Shown here in pieces: positions 56,051 through 64,000 of a stretch of DNA of 64,000 bases. The stretch is from Psychrobacter sp. P11F6 (GTDB lineage Bacteria; Pseudomonadota; Gammaproteobacteria; Pseudomonadales; Moraxellaceae). Positions within the stretch are counted from its first letter, which is position 1, and the number at the start of each line of letters is the position of its first letter. The DNA is taken from positions 1,178,001 through 1,242,000 of the forward strand of contig NZ_CM003594.1 in NCBI RefSeq assembly GCF_001435295.1, written 5' to 3'. The notes under the pieces were generated by a model that saw only the letters and a list, made by a program, of their open reading frames with translations, searched no databases and was not told where the DNA came from. Position numbers and translations under genes: made by a program.

Positions 56051-56272
56051 TTAGTTTTTGCCACGATAAGTAATACGACCTTTTGATAGGTCATAAGGTG
56101 TCATTTCGACCTTAACTTTATCACCTGTCAAGATACGGATATAATGCTTACGCATCTTACCTGAGATGTGAGCAATGATTTCGTGTCCGTTTTCTAAACG
56201 AACTCTAAACAGGGTATTTGGAAGGGTGTCAATGACTTCGCCTTCAAATTCAATAATATCGTCTTTTGCCAT
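56051..56272 (-). CDS. infA: Translation initiation factor IF-1
   Basis: A 73-residue OB-fold protein ([53 protein letters not shown]), about the standard length. It binds the ribosomal A site during initiation. I start at ATG 56272, the conserved Met-Ala-Lys; an ATG at 56284 would add four residues. It is probably a single-gene unit, separate from truA upstream. Confidence 0.95.
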   Translation of the reverse strand: MAKDDIIEFEGEVIDTLPNTLFRVRLENGHEIIAHISGKMRKHYIRILTGDKVKVEMTPYDLSKGRITYRGKN

Positions 56273-56393
56273 AGTTGGTATCAATCAATTAAAAATAAGC
56301 CCATATTATACGTAAGTTAGCGGATTAAAGCAATACAGCACTAGGTTTTTACTTGACAGCCTGTAACCGTTATGTATGCCAACTTCTATTTAT

Positions 56394-57248
56394 TCAGTCA
56401 GGTAAATTTAGCCAAATGGGGGTTAAAGGAGCATTTGGTAGTCGTTGTTGAAAATGCTCAGGATAGTAAGCGTTGATAAAATATAGACCATCACCAGAGG
56501 CAGTAGGTGGTGCGATAGTACGATCTTTTTTGGATAAAATATCTAAAAAGGCTTCTGGTTGCAACTCGTGTCGACCGATGGCATACAAGGTGCCCATTAA
56601 GTTACGAACCATATGATGCAAAAATCCATCTGCTTGAATGTCAAAAACGATAAACTGACCATGGGCAAAGAGTCTTGCGTGACTGACTGAGCGTACTGGT
56701 TGATTAGACTGGCAAGCAGCGGCGCGGTAGCTACTAAAATCGTGGGTACCGACGATCTCAGCCGCCGCCAGTTGCATCGCTGCTAAATCGAGCGGTTCAT
56801 AGATATGAGTGACTTGGTGATTCAAAATAGCAGGGCGCTGCGCTTGATTCAGTGTGATGTAGCGATAGCGACGGGCAATGGCACCAAAACGCGCATGAAA
56901 GTCGTCAGGCATAGGTTGAATCCACCGCAGGGCGATATCATCAGGTAATAGACTGTTTACCCCGCGCAGCCAGTTATGAGTAGGACGATAGGCACGTGTC
57001 GTAAAGTGGGCAATCATATTGCTGGCATGGACGCTTGCATCGGTACGACCAGCCGCGACGACCTCTACCGCCTCATTGGCAACTTTACTGATAGCGGTTT
57101 CTAATGCTTCTTGTACGCCTAATACTTCTCGTTGCCGCTGCCAGCCATGATAGCGCGTCCCCAAAAACTCAATTGCAATGGCTAATGTATAGGTTGGGGG
57201 CGTTTTAGCATTGATGCTGTTAATCTCGGACATGTTAATCTCGGACAT
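56394..57248 (-). CDS. truA: tRNA pseudouridine synthase A
   Basis: A 284-residue enzyme. YHGWQRQREVLGVQEALE, the catalytic Asp in AAGRTDASVHASN, and the SFRAAACQ-type block (DFSSYRAAACQSNQPVRSV) are diagnostic. The C-terminal FLHHMVRNLMGTLYAIGR follows the family. It makes pseudouridine at positions 38-40 of tRNA anticodon arms. The first 15 bases are duplicated in tandem, giving two starts (57248 and 57233). The gene lies near fimV, as in other gammaproteobacteria, with an asparaginase gene between. Confidence 0.93.
   Translation of the reverse strand: MSEINMSEINSINAKTPPTYTLAIAIEFLGTRYHGWQRQREVLGVQEALETAISKVANEAVEVVAAGRTDASVHASNMIAHFTTRAYRPTHNWLRGVNSLLPDDIALRWIQPMPDDFHARFGAIARRYRYITLNQAQRPAILNHQVTHIYEPLDLAAMQLAAAEIVGTHDFSSYRAAACQSNQPVRSVSHARLFAHGQFIVFDIQADGFLHHMVRNLMGTLYAIGRHELQPEAFLDILSKKDRTIAPPTASGDGLYFINAYYPEHFQQRLPNAPLTPIWLNLPD
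57219..57248. repeat. 15-bp tandem duplication at the truA start
   Basis: GTTAATCTCGGACAT occurs twice in direct succession (57219-57233, 57234-57248). On the minus strand each copy encodes MSEIN, so truA begins MSEINMSEIN. Confidence 0.9.
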
Positions 57249-57307
57249 GGTTGGTATTGGATATTTTCGTATTGGCGCCTATAAATATAAACATATTTAA
57301 CGATAGT

Positions 57308-58408
57308 CTAACGTTTTTTGATAGTGGTGCCCGCCTGATTGACATTGTTCAACCAACGTTGTCTGCGCCGAGTGGGATTGTCATAACGCAGCAATAGCCA
57401 TAATAATCGTGCATAGATAGCGGGAATCGTTAAGCGTCCGCCAGCAATCACATGATACTCATATTGCCAACTACCAGCCGCATAGCTGTCACTGACACCG
57501 CCAAATGGAGATTGGCTAGCGCATATCACCATGTGGCCGTTTTTATAAGCAAGCTCTAGTGCCTCTGCTAGTGCTTGTGAATAAGGAACATTACCTGCGC
57601 CAAATCCTAATAGGATAATGCCACATGGCGGCTGTGATAATAATGCCTGTAGCTGGCTAGTCATTACCTCAGTGTCGTTTGGCAAGCAATATAAAGCATG
57701 AATGCGTGCTTGCTCAGATCGAGATTCGATATGGTCAATCATTGCTTGCTGATCATCGAGCCAATGCTGGCGGCGGGTATCCGGTAAGTTTTTGATATAA
57801 CTATTGGCAGGATAGGCAGCTCTGGAGTGACCCGTAAATGCCATCAAATCATGGCTATGAATTTTTTGTACCGTTTGCGCAGGCCAAGACTCACCGCCAA
57901 AAGCAATCTTCACACCTGACTCACCAGCAGCAGCCATTTTTAGTGAATCGCTGAGGTTATCCCATGCGTCGCTATGGTCATCGATATCATAGGAATGTAT
58001 CACCTCGCTGTCTAACAATGGGCGCATACTACCAGTGACGACTATACAAATATCACTGCCAGCAAATGCTTCTGCTAAAAACGCACCCAAATAACTCAAA
58101 GTATCTGTACCAGTGATGAGCACAAAACGCCTGTCGCCTTGTGCATAGGCTGCTAGCAAAAGCTGATAAAAATGTACAAAGTCGTTAGGGGTAAGTTGGC
58201 TACTGTCTTTAATTAAGGCATTATCCAGCCATGAGATTTGAGGCAAGTGGTTAGCGTTATCTTGGTCAGTCAATAGCTTTTGTAAAGTCGGTAAGAATAC
58301 TTCTGCTGATAACGGTGCTAAGGGTCGTCCATAGCTACCAAAAGTACCGCCAGCATAAATGAGTTGGACAGGATTGGATAATGTATTTGTCATAGCAGAA
58401 AATGGCAT
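57308..58408 (-). CDS. Asparaginase (AnsA-like, cytoplasmic type)
   Basis: A 366-residue protein with the asparaginase/glutaminase fold. YAGGTFGSYG near the N-terminus (nucleophilic Thr), LITGTDTLSYLGAFLAEAF (second active-site Thr-Asp), then VVTGSMRPL, and a C-terminal domain with GFGAGNVP. No signal peptide, so it is probably the cytoplasmic type I enzyme hydrolysing L-asparagine to aspartate and ammonia. An internal ATG (58393) fits the family start as well. It sits between the FimV genes and truA on the same strand. It is atypical in its long C-terminal tail, rich in Arg. Confidence 0.82.
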   Translation of the reverse strand: MPFSAMTNTLSNPVQLIYAGGTFGSYGRPLAPLSAEVFLPTLQKLLTDQDNANHLPQISWLDNALIKDSSQLTPNDFVHFYQLLLAAYAQGDRRFVLITGTDTLSYLGAFLAEAFAGSDICIVVTGSMRPLLDSEVIHSYDIDDHSDAWDNLSDSLKMAAAGESGVKIAFGGESWPAQTVQKIHSHDLMAFTGHSRAAYPANSYIKNLPDTRRQHWLDDQQAMIDHIESRSEQARIHALYCLPNDTEVMTSQLQALLSQPPCGIILLGFGAGNVPYSQALAEALELAYKNGHMVICASQSPFGGVSDSYAAGSWQYEYHVIAGGRLTIPAIYARLLWLLLRYDNPTRRRQRWLNNVNQAGTTIKKR

Positions 58409-58505
58409 AGTATGAGCCGTAATAAAGAAGTATGTGATAAAAAAGAGAGTTTAAGGTTGAATGCTAATAGCGCTCAGTAATAATAAATAGTATAAAGGTT
58501 AAATG

Positions 58506-58551
58506 AAAAAAAAATCAGCAAGTATTCTTAGTGTTATAGAATACTTGCTGA
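58506..58551 (-). terminator. Intrinsic terminator downstream of the FimV genes
   Basis: TCAGCAAGTATTCT / AGAATACTTGCTGA perfect 14-bp stem with a 9-base loop. It is followed on the minus strand by nine T, directly after the stop of the FimV C-terminal gene. Confidence 0.92.
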
Positions 58552-58570
58552 CAAAAGAACGATGGGGCTT

Positions 58571-60214
58571 TTACGCAGTACGATCTAGTAAGACTTTTGC
58601 TTGGTTCTGTTGCTCATTAGTGCCCTGAATTAATACCTCATTCAATAAGCGTTTGGCACTGTCGTATTCACCCAATTGTAAATATTGGCCTGCCAAATCT
58701 AGCGTAACTTGAGTGCTATCTAATGATTTGACAAAGTCAAAGTCGGCCGCAAAGCGCGAGGAGAAGTCTTCTGCTGTTTCAGCGGCATCTTCGGCTGTAA
58801 GGGCAGACTCGTCCTCAATTGGAGCAACTGGGCTGAGTGCTGTTGAAGAGTGAGTATCAAATTCATTGTCTAATAAAGAGTTATCATCAAATAGCAACGG
58901 GGCTGTCGGTGTAACACTAGATTCTTCAGCAAGAGCATATTCTGAATCATTATTATCAAGCGATTGTGCTTCGAGATTAATATTTTCAAAGCTCTCAGTT
59001 TCGAAGCTTCCAGTTTCAAAGCTCTCAGTTTCGAAACGATCTTCTTCAATAATGAAGTTATCAGTATCACTATTTTCTTCAAGTACAGGTGATTCGCTTT
59101 CTGTTAATGTTTCTATGTTGTTTGGCGCATCGAGACTGTCTAAAGACAAAGTGAAATCATTTTCTTCGTCATTCTGGACAGTGTTGATAGACAATGCTTC
59201 AGCAGTTTCGTCAACACCTTTATCGACATCAGTTGCTAGATCATCAAAGTCTAAAATGAACGCGTCATCTTCTAGCGTCATTTCATCGTTAATACTATCA
59301 GGGCGTTCTGGAATGACAGAATCCGTTGCCTGCGCATCAGTTTCTTCAGATGAATCAAAGCTAAAGTCAAAATCACTAAGATCATTGAGATCATTATCTT
59401 TTGCGTACACCGCGACATCATTATCAGTTATGTCGATATTGGCAGTGTTCAGGCTTTCATCATCTGTCATCTCTAATGATGACGTGACTGGCGTCGTATC
59501 AGTCGCCTCAGATGCGCTAATATTACTCTCTAAATCACTCAGCGTAAGATCAAAGTTATCTTCTATATTGTCGCTAGTAAGACTGGCCTCATAAGATGTG
59601 TTTGTCACTGACGAGTTAGACATACTGTCGTCTATCATCGTACTACGGTTATCTTCAGAGGTTGCTGGCTGATCAGATAGCGCGTTCTTACTATCGATTT
59701 GATTAATCGGTAAGTCAAAATCTATGCTTTCAAAATGGCTATTATCTTCTACGGGTGCCTCTTTTGCTGCGACTTGATTCTGCTCTTCCGAAAATAAAGC
59801 TTTTAACTCATCAGCTAGCGCAAGACTTTTTGGGTCGCTTTGCGTCTTGATGGCATCATAAACTTTGTTAAAGTTCTCTGGCTGATTAATAGTCGCGTAT
59901 ATGCTGAGTAATTTAACAGACAATTGGCCATCATTCGGTTTTTCGCTTAGGCCGCGACTGAGGGTTTCAATGGCTTTGTCATAACGCTGTTGATCCATGA
60001 AGCGCTGGGCAATCGTAATATGATCAAACTTATTGTCATCATCTTTGTGGCTTTGGGCAGGAGTTTTGTGATCCGTTTTTGGCATCGGAGCTGGCGTAGT
60101 GGTACTCATTCCCGGCTGCGCTGAGGGCTTTTGCGCTTTCTTTTTGTACAATAGTAAACCGGCTACTATTAGAATAAGTACCAATCCGGCGATGATATAT
60201 AGCATATTGTCCAT
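58571..60214 (-). CDS. FimV-type protein, C-terminal half (membrane anchor, TPR, acidic region)
   Basis: About 547 residues: an N-terminal membrane span (MLYIIAGLVLILIVAGLLLY), then TPR-like helices (~70-150, RFMDQQRYDKAIETLSRGL), a long Asp/Glu/Ser-rich region (~165-500), and a C-terminal TPR (DLAGQYLQLGEYDSAKRLLNEVL). This is the plan of the cytoplasmic half of FimV/HubP, which organises cell poles, type IV pili and second-messenger control. Here it is a separate gene, 51 bases after the LysM-bearing N-terminal half. I chose ATG 60214 because GGGAG lies 5 bases upstream. The acidic region contains a 15-bp DNA repeat encoding ESFET units. Confidence 0.8.
   Translation of the reverse strand: MDNMLYIIAGLVLILIVAGLLLYKKKAQKPSAQPGMSTTTPAPMPKTDHKTPAQSHKDDDNKFDHITIAQRFMDQQRYDKAIETLSRGLSEKPNDGQLSVKLLSIYATINQPENFNKVYDAIKTQSDPKSLALADELKALFSEEQNQVAAKEAPVEDNSHFESIDFDLPINQIDSKNALSDQPATSEDNRSTMIDDSMSNSSVTNTSYEASLTSDNIEDNFDLTLSDLESNISASEATDTTPVTSSLEMTDDESLNTANIDITDNDVAVYAKDNDLNDLSDFDFSFDSSEETDAQATDSVIPERPDSINDEMTLEDDAFILDFDDLATDVDKGVDETAEALSINTVQNDEENDFTLSLDSLDAPNNIETLTESESPVLEENSDTDNFIIEEDRFETESFETGSFETESFENINLEAQSLDNNDSEYALAEESSVTPTAPLLFDDNSLLDNEFDTHSSTALSPVAPIEDESALTAEDAAETAEDFSSRFAADFDFVKSLDSTQVTLDLAGQYLQLGEYDSAKRLLNEVLIQGTNEQQNQAKVLLDRTA
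58986..59035. repeat. 15-bp tandem coding repeat in the FimV acidic region
   Basis: Three units and part of a fourth of a 15-base repeat (TCAAAGCTCTCAGTT / TCGAAGCTTCCAGTT / TCAAAGCTCTCAGTT). On the minus strand they encode Glu-Thr-Glu-Ser-Phe-type pentapeptides. The frame-neutral unit length allows expansion or contraction. Confidence 0.8.
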
Positions 60215-60265
60215 AGTTACTCCCACGCCTATGATCACAGCACACTGCGTTGATCAGTTAGGCAA

Positions 60266-62020
60266 TTATTGATTGCGTAGTTTTTTGAGACGAGCTTGGA
60301 GCTCAGCCAGTTTTTGGTTTTGTAATTGAATTTTTCTCGTATAGCTATCAAGTGCACTGCTGGTTTTTGACAGCTGCTGAGCTTGAGCTGCCGTACTTTG
60401 TCTTGAGGCCTTGAGCGTGGCTAATATATCTGTGCTGAGACCATTACCTGTTGCCGCTGCTGATGTTGCTTGGGTGCCATCTGCGTTGCCATTACGACCA
60501 GGTGCGAGCACTGAAAATTGTGCTTTTGGCAGCGTTTGTGTTTTAGTAATCATGGGTTTTTTACGCTGTTTAGCGACTTGATTTGTTTCAGACGGTTTTT
60601 TAGAGGGTGCTTTGGCAGCCTTTTTTACCACAGGTGTGTTTGCTCTGCGGCTATATTGTCTTTGCGCTTTAATAGCTGCTTCTAGTTTTTGTTGTGATGG
60701 TACAGCATCGTAACTGGGCAAGCTAAGCTTGGCATCCGCTTTGAGTTGACCCGCGTCTTTATTAATAAAGGCATCAGGGTTTTGTGTCTGAATCTGCTTC
60801 ATTACTGTTTGAATGTCTAAGTCATTTTCTTGCGCAATTTGCTGTGCAATAACCCAAAGACTGTCGTTGCGCTGTACTTGATATTGGGACGCAGTAGTAG
60901 TGTTGGCTGCCGTACTGATAGAGGCGTTGTTGGTGACACGAGATGGGACAGTGGCGACAGCTGTATTGCTAGTGTCAAGACTGGCTTTTGGTGTACTCGC
61001 TTGGTTGTCACTCGGCGTTGGCATAATAGGAGAAGCAGTCATCATGCCAGCTTCTGATTTGCTACTCGGCTGTATCTGGCGAGTGACTTGAATATTCAAA
61101 ATATCGAGCTGTTTATCAGTGACAGCTGTAGCTGATAGACTATTATCTATTGGCATGGTCTTGTTATTGACTAGGGCTGTATCATTCGCTACATTCTTAG
61201 CAGAATTGAGGTCAATATTGCTGTTACCCATTGTGGTAACATTGCCATTTGCACTCAAGCGACCATTGTCTAATCGACTGGTTGGATTACGATCATTGTC
61301 GTTAGCGTTAAGAGTGTTGTTAACGTTGTTTAAACGACCGTTATCTAGCCGGCTAGGCGCATAAGCAAGATTGTTGCCTTGCGAGGTAGGAGTCGTTGTA
61401 GGTGCTTGGATATTAGGTGCTGGCAATTTAGACATCACCAACTCGCTCGTTGACGAGTGAGTAGTCGCTAGTATGGGCGATAATGTTAATGGCGGCGGTG
61501 CACCTTCTCTAACGGTCAACGGTTTAGCCGTATTAGAGGACACACTGGGTAGATTGGGTTTCTTTGCGCCAGTAACGATGTTTTTAGGCGTGTCAATGGG
61601 CAAACGGCTATTGAGCGGCATCAACAATGTCTTGGGAATGACGTTGCGTTGACCCTTATCATTTATGTTCAAAACCACATCAGCAAAAGGTGTAGATACA
61701 GGTTTTGAGGTAGTAATAAATACTTGACCGCTGGTCGCTGAGGTAGGTTTAAAACGTACGGTCATCGAATCAGTTTGGGCCAAGCCCATTTGCTGATAAA
61801 TAGTAGAGTTTGCCAAACTTGCTGAAAAGTCAGCGGCTCGAATATCACTGACCACAATGCTCGCAGCTAGCGGCTCATGCTGGGCAGAGGTGACAACAGT
61901 CTTACCAATCGTTGCAGCTTGTGCACTCGATACGAGAGCCGCATAGCCTACAGAACAAAGTAGTGCCATCGAGACCGCGCGATGTACCGTAGTCAACCGA
62001 TGAGATAAATGACAAGACAT
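60266..62020 (-). CDS. FimV-type protein, N-terminal periplasmic half with LysM domain
   Basis: About 584 residues. A signal peptide (~1-35, ALLCSVGYAALVSSAQA) precedes the FimV N-terminal domain (IGKTVVTSAQHEPLAASIVV, then YQQMGLAQTDSMTVRFKPT). An Asn/Thr-rich linker follows with the phrase SRLDNGRL twice, then a LysM domain (~365-420, YQVQRNDSLWVIAQQIAQEN) and a basic stretch. A C-terminal coiled coil ends the protein (LQNQKLAELQARLKKLRNQ). It is predicted to bind peptidoglycan and anchor the pole-organising complex with the downstream gene product. I chose ATG 62020 (AAAGG upstream) over the longer frame from 62071. Confidence 0.82.
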   Translation of the reverse strand: MSCHLSHRLTTVHRAVSMALLCSVGYAALVSSAQAATIGKTVVTSAQHEPLAASIVVSDIRAADFSASLANSTIYQQMGLAQTDSMTVRFKPTSATSGQVFITTSKPVSTPFADVVLNINDKGQRNVIPKTLLMPLNSRLPIDTPKNIVTGAKKPNLPSVSSNTAKPLTVREGAPPPLTLSPILATTHSSTSELVMSKLPAPNIQAPTTTPTSQGNNLAYAPSRLDNGRLNNVNNTLNANDNDRNPTSRLDNGRLSANGNVTTMGNSNIDLNSAKNVANDTALVNNKTMPIDNSLSATAVTDKQLDILNIQVTRQIQPSSKSEAGMMTASPIMPTPSDNQASTPKASLDTSNTAVATVPSRVTNNASISTAANTTTASQYQVQRNDSLWVIAQQIAQENDLDIQTVMKQIQTQNPDAFINKDAGQLKADAKLSLPSYDAVPSQQKLEAAIKAQRQYSRRANTPVVKKAAKAPSKKPSETNQVAKQRKKPMITKTQTLPKAQFSVLAPGRNGNADGTQATSAAATGNGLSTDILATLKASRQSTAAQAQQLSKTSSALDSYTRKIQLQNQKLAELQARLKKLRNQ

Positions 62021-62131
62021 GTGGAGACCTTTAAGATATAAGTTATCTGTGCTGTTATAACAAAATACCATTTAGTTTACCAGTTTATTTCACAACTGTT
62101 GTGGACAATACAAAAAATGTTTGAGTATTGT

Positions 62132-63358
62132 TTAATCTCGCTTTCTGTCGAGCAGCATTGCATCGCCATAACTAAAGAAGCGATAGTGTTCTTTAATCGC
62201 ATGTTGATAACCATGCTCAATGGCATCTTTACCCGAAAATGCCGAGACCAGCATTAATAACGTTGATTTGGGTAAATGGAAATTGGTTAATAGTCGATCT
62301 ATCACACCAAACTTAAACCCTGGGTAAATGAATATATCGGTATCACCTGACCAGCTGGAGAGAGGCTGCCCATTAACGGCTGTTTTTTGATAAGCTGTTT
62401 CGAGTACGCGTGTGACCGTGGTGCCAATAGCGATGACTTGTTTACCATTCGCATGGGTTTGGTTGATGAGTTCGGCTGTTGCTTGTGGTAAATGTGCATA
62501 CTCACTATGCATGGTGTGATTGAGCAAGTTGTCCGTTTTTACTGGCGCAAATGTACCAGCGCCAACGTGTAGAGTCACAAAAGCCGTACGAATACCTTTT
62601 GCCGCAAGTTTGCTCAGTACCGATTCATCAAAGTGTAAGCTTGCAGTCGGTGCAGCCACACTCGCAAGCTTGGTTGGATCATGAAAAACCGTTTGATAAC
62701 GAGTATTGTCTGTCTCATCCGCATGGCGTTCAAAGTAGGGGGGAATAGGTAGCTCACCATAAAGCTCTAAATGCGGCAAGATCGGCGCATCAAACGCTAA
62801 AATAAATAAGTTGTCTTGACGACCAATCATCACCGCCTTCATATGACCGTCAGCAAGCTGCAAGTGTTGTCCAAGTTTGAGCGCTTTGCTGGCTTTAACA
62901 TGGCAAAGTGCAATATGTTCTTGATTCACGGGTTTGTCATTTGCAGCTTCTACAGATTTTTCAGCCTCTACATATAAAGTCGCTGTCTCTAAATCTGAGA
63001 TATCAACCAAGCGTTCAATCAATACTTCAAGCTTACCGCCAGTATCCTTTTGTCCAAAAAGACGCGCTTTCATCACCTTTGTATCATTAAATATAATCAA
63101 ATCACCCTCATTTAATAACTCAGGTAACTCAGTGAATAAGCGATCTTCTACAAGCGTAGGGTCTTTTTGATTATTGGCGGGCAAATAAAAAAGTTTTGAG
63201 GCAGAACGCTGTGAGAGAGGATAGCGTGCAATCAGGCTATCTGGCAGCTCATAATCATAGTCATCAACGCTCAAATAATTCAAATCATTGTTGTTTTTTT
63301 CGGCATCAACTGAGGCGGCAGTAGTAGAGTCTATAGTGTGAAAATCGGTCATAGTCAA
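62132..63358 (-). CDS. queA: S-adenosylmethionine:tRNA ribosyltransferase-isomerase QueA
   Basis: A 408-residue enzyme of queuosine synthesis. It has YDYELPDSLIARYPLSQRSASKL near the start, LIIFNDTKVMKARLFGQK, PPYFERHADETDNTRYQTVF, and THIGAGTF-type LHVGAGTFAPVKTDNL. TNFHLPKSTLLMLVSAFSG near the end is diagnostic. It transfers the ribosyl part of AdoMet to preQ1 in tRNA. The first ~30 residues (Thr/Asn/Asp-rich) extend beyond the usual start. An ATG two codons in is possible. Confidence 0.93.
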   Translation of the reverse strand: MTMTDFHTIDSTTAASVDAEKNNNDLNYLSVDDYDYELPDSLIARYPLSQRSASKLFYLPANNQKDPTLVEDRLFTELPELLNEGDLIIFNDTKVMKARLFGQKDTGGKLEVLIERLVDISDLETATLYVEAEKSVEAANDKPVNQEHIALCHVKASKALKLGQHLQLADGHMKAVMIGRQDNLFILAFDAPILPHLELYGELPIPPYFERHADETDNTRYQTVFHDPTKLASVAAPTASLHFDESVLSKLAAKGIRTAFVTLHVGAGTFAPVKTDNLLNHTMHSEYAHLPQATAELINQTHANGKQVIAIGTTVTRVLETAYQKTAVNGQPLSSWSGDTDIFIYPGFKFGVIDRLLTNFHLPKSTLLMLVSAFSGKDAIEHGYQHAIKEHYRFFSYGDAMLLDRKRD

Positions 63359-63518
63359 TCTTTAAATGAATGTAAATTTTGGCGTAATTGTAGCAGAAAC
63401 GATGTCATGAAAGGACAGTTTAGTAACGACTCATGCGCACAAAACGGCTTGTACATTAAATAGCCTAAGCATTAATTGTTAGAATGAATAATTAACAAAA
63501 GTAATGAGCGTCAGTATG

Positions 63519-64000
63519 TTAGTCAAATAAATTTAACTGCGGCAACAATTGGGCGGTAGGTGTTAATGAAGAGAAAGTAACACCGACTAAGCGGATAGGT
63601 AGCTCACGAGGAATGTCTAAAAACAGTTTGTCTAACCAATAATGCGCAGAATCAGCACTGTTAAAGGCAGTCGATAGCGTGTGTGAGCGGGTGATTTGAG
63701 TAAAGTCTGCGTATTTAACTTTTAGAGTAATGGTATAGGCGACCAGCTGTTTTTGTTGTAGTTGATGAAAGGCATCGGCATTTTGTTCATAAATTTGTAT
63801 ACGTAATTTATGGTTATTACTTAGATTGTCTTTGAATGTGGTCTCAGAACCCACAGATTTATGCGCGCGCTCAGATTTGACAGCACGCTCATCACACCCA
63901 TGGGCAATATCGTGATAAAACTGCCCACGCTTGCCGAACTCCTGCACCAATACAGCCGCTTGCATTCGCTTGAGATCCGCGCCAGTACTTACACCCATCG
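63519..64000 (-). CDS. dinB: DNA polymerase IV, C-terminal part (5' end outside window)
   Basis: The last ~160 residues of a Y-family polymerase, running off the right edge. Little-finger features are SVGSETTFKDNLSN, then LVAYTITLKVKYADFTQITRSHTL and ELPIRLVGVTFSSLTP, followed by a short tail ending QLNLFD, which matches the beta-clamp-binding pentapeptide (QLxLF). DinB performs error-prone and translesion synthesis. The catalytic palm lies outside the window. Confidence 0.88.
   Translation of the reverse strand, partial: MGVSTGADLKRMQAAVLVQEFGKRGQFYHDIAHGCDERAVKSERAHKSVGSETTFKDNLSNNHKLRIQIYEQNADAFHQLQQKQLVAYTITLKVKYADFTQITRSHTLSTAFNSADSAHYWLDKLFLDIPRELPIRLVGVTFSSLTPTAQLLPQLNLFD

Noticed and set aside
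58866..59594. A 242-codon plus-strand ORF, extremely Ser-rich
   Set aside because: It is antisense to the acidic Asp/Glu/Ser region of the FimV C-terminal gene. The Ser/Leu bias follows from the opposite strand's codons, and there is no ribosome-binding site or family resemblance.
1..64000. CRISPR array, prophage, rRNA operon or complete insertion sequence
   Set aside because: I scanned for regularly spaced repeats, phage structural genes, rRNA and transposase motifs and saw none; only the two MITE-like copies suggest transposition.

Overview
The window looks like chromosomal DNA of a Psychrobacter-type gammaproteobacterium (Moraxellaceae). This is inferred from the AT-rich base composition, the gene content and gene order (a FimV N-terminal and C-terminal protein in adjacent genes beside truA, sspA/sspB beside petABC, and thiosulfate dehydrogenase cytochromes). 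No database search was possible. All coordinates were read directly from the sequence.

Left end (1-7900): the cargo end of a type VI secretion (T6SS) VgrG cassette. It holds the 3' end of vgrG, a DUF4123-like adaptor, a large VasX-like membrane-active effector, and three related membrane proteins that are immunity candidates. The last of these appears damaged. Next come two minus-strand tRNA genes (Leu-UAA and Cys-GCA) and a long perfect hairpin (8335-8731).

Redox block (8732-17938): a YdeP/FdhF-like molybdopterin oxidoreductase with its sulfurtransferase FdhD. Beside it, a diheme thiosulfate-dehydrogenase-like cytochrome and a membrane-anchored triheme cytochrome are divergent from a TtrS/TtrR-like two-component system. 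Together these suggest thiosulfate/tetrathionate sensing and oxidation.

Transport and metabolism (18039-34613): an ABC importer of the TrpXYZ (COG2984/4120/1101) type with two binding lipoproteins; metG; a GntP-family permease divergent from succinyl-CoA:3-ketoacid CoA-transferase and 3-hydroxybutyrate dehydrogenase (ketone-body use); mgtE; apbC/mrp; a DUF2804 protein; and dcd.

Housekeeping block (34723-41665): sspB and sspA, split by a 165-bp MITE-like element; the cytochrome bc1 operon petABC; the ABC-F ATPase uup; and slyX. Two tandem FadL-type outer-membrane proteins follow (41872-45168), then putP.

Leucine block (47841-54103): a LysR regulator divergent from leuC, then leuD and leuB. 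Two exported proteins of unknown function and a second copy of the MITE-like element sit between the leu genes. An L,D-transpeptidase follows.

Right end (56051-64000), all on the minus strand: infA, truA, ansA-type asparaginase, a two-gene FimV/HubP, queA and the 3' end of dinB.

Most operons end in clear intrinsic terminators. The most unusual items are the two-copy MITE-like family, the thiosulfate/tetrathionate locus with repeats in its divergent promoter, the VasX-like effector with its set of membrane paralogs, the divided FimV, and the FadL paralogs that differ by an Ala/Gln-rich insert.
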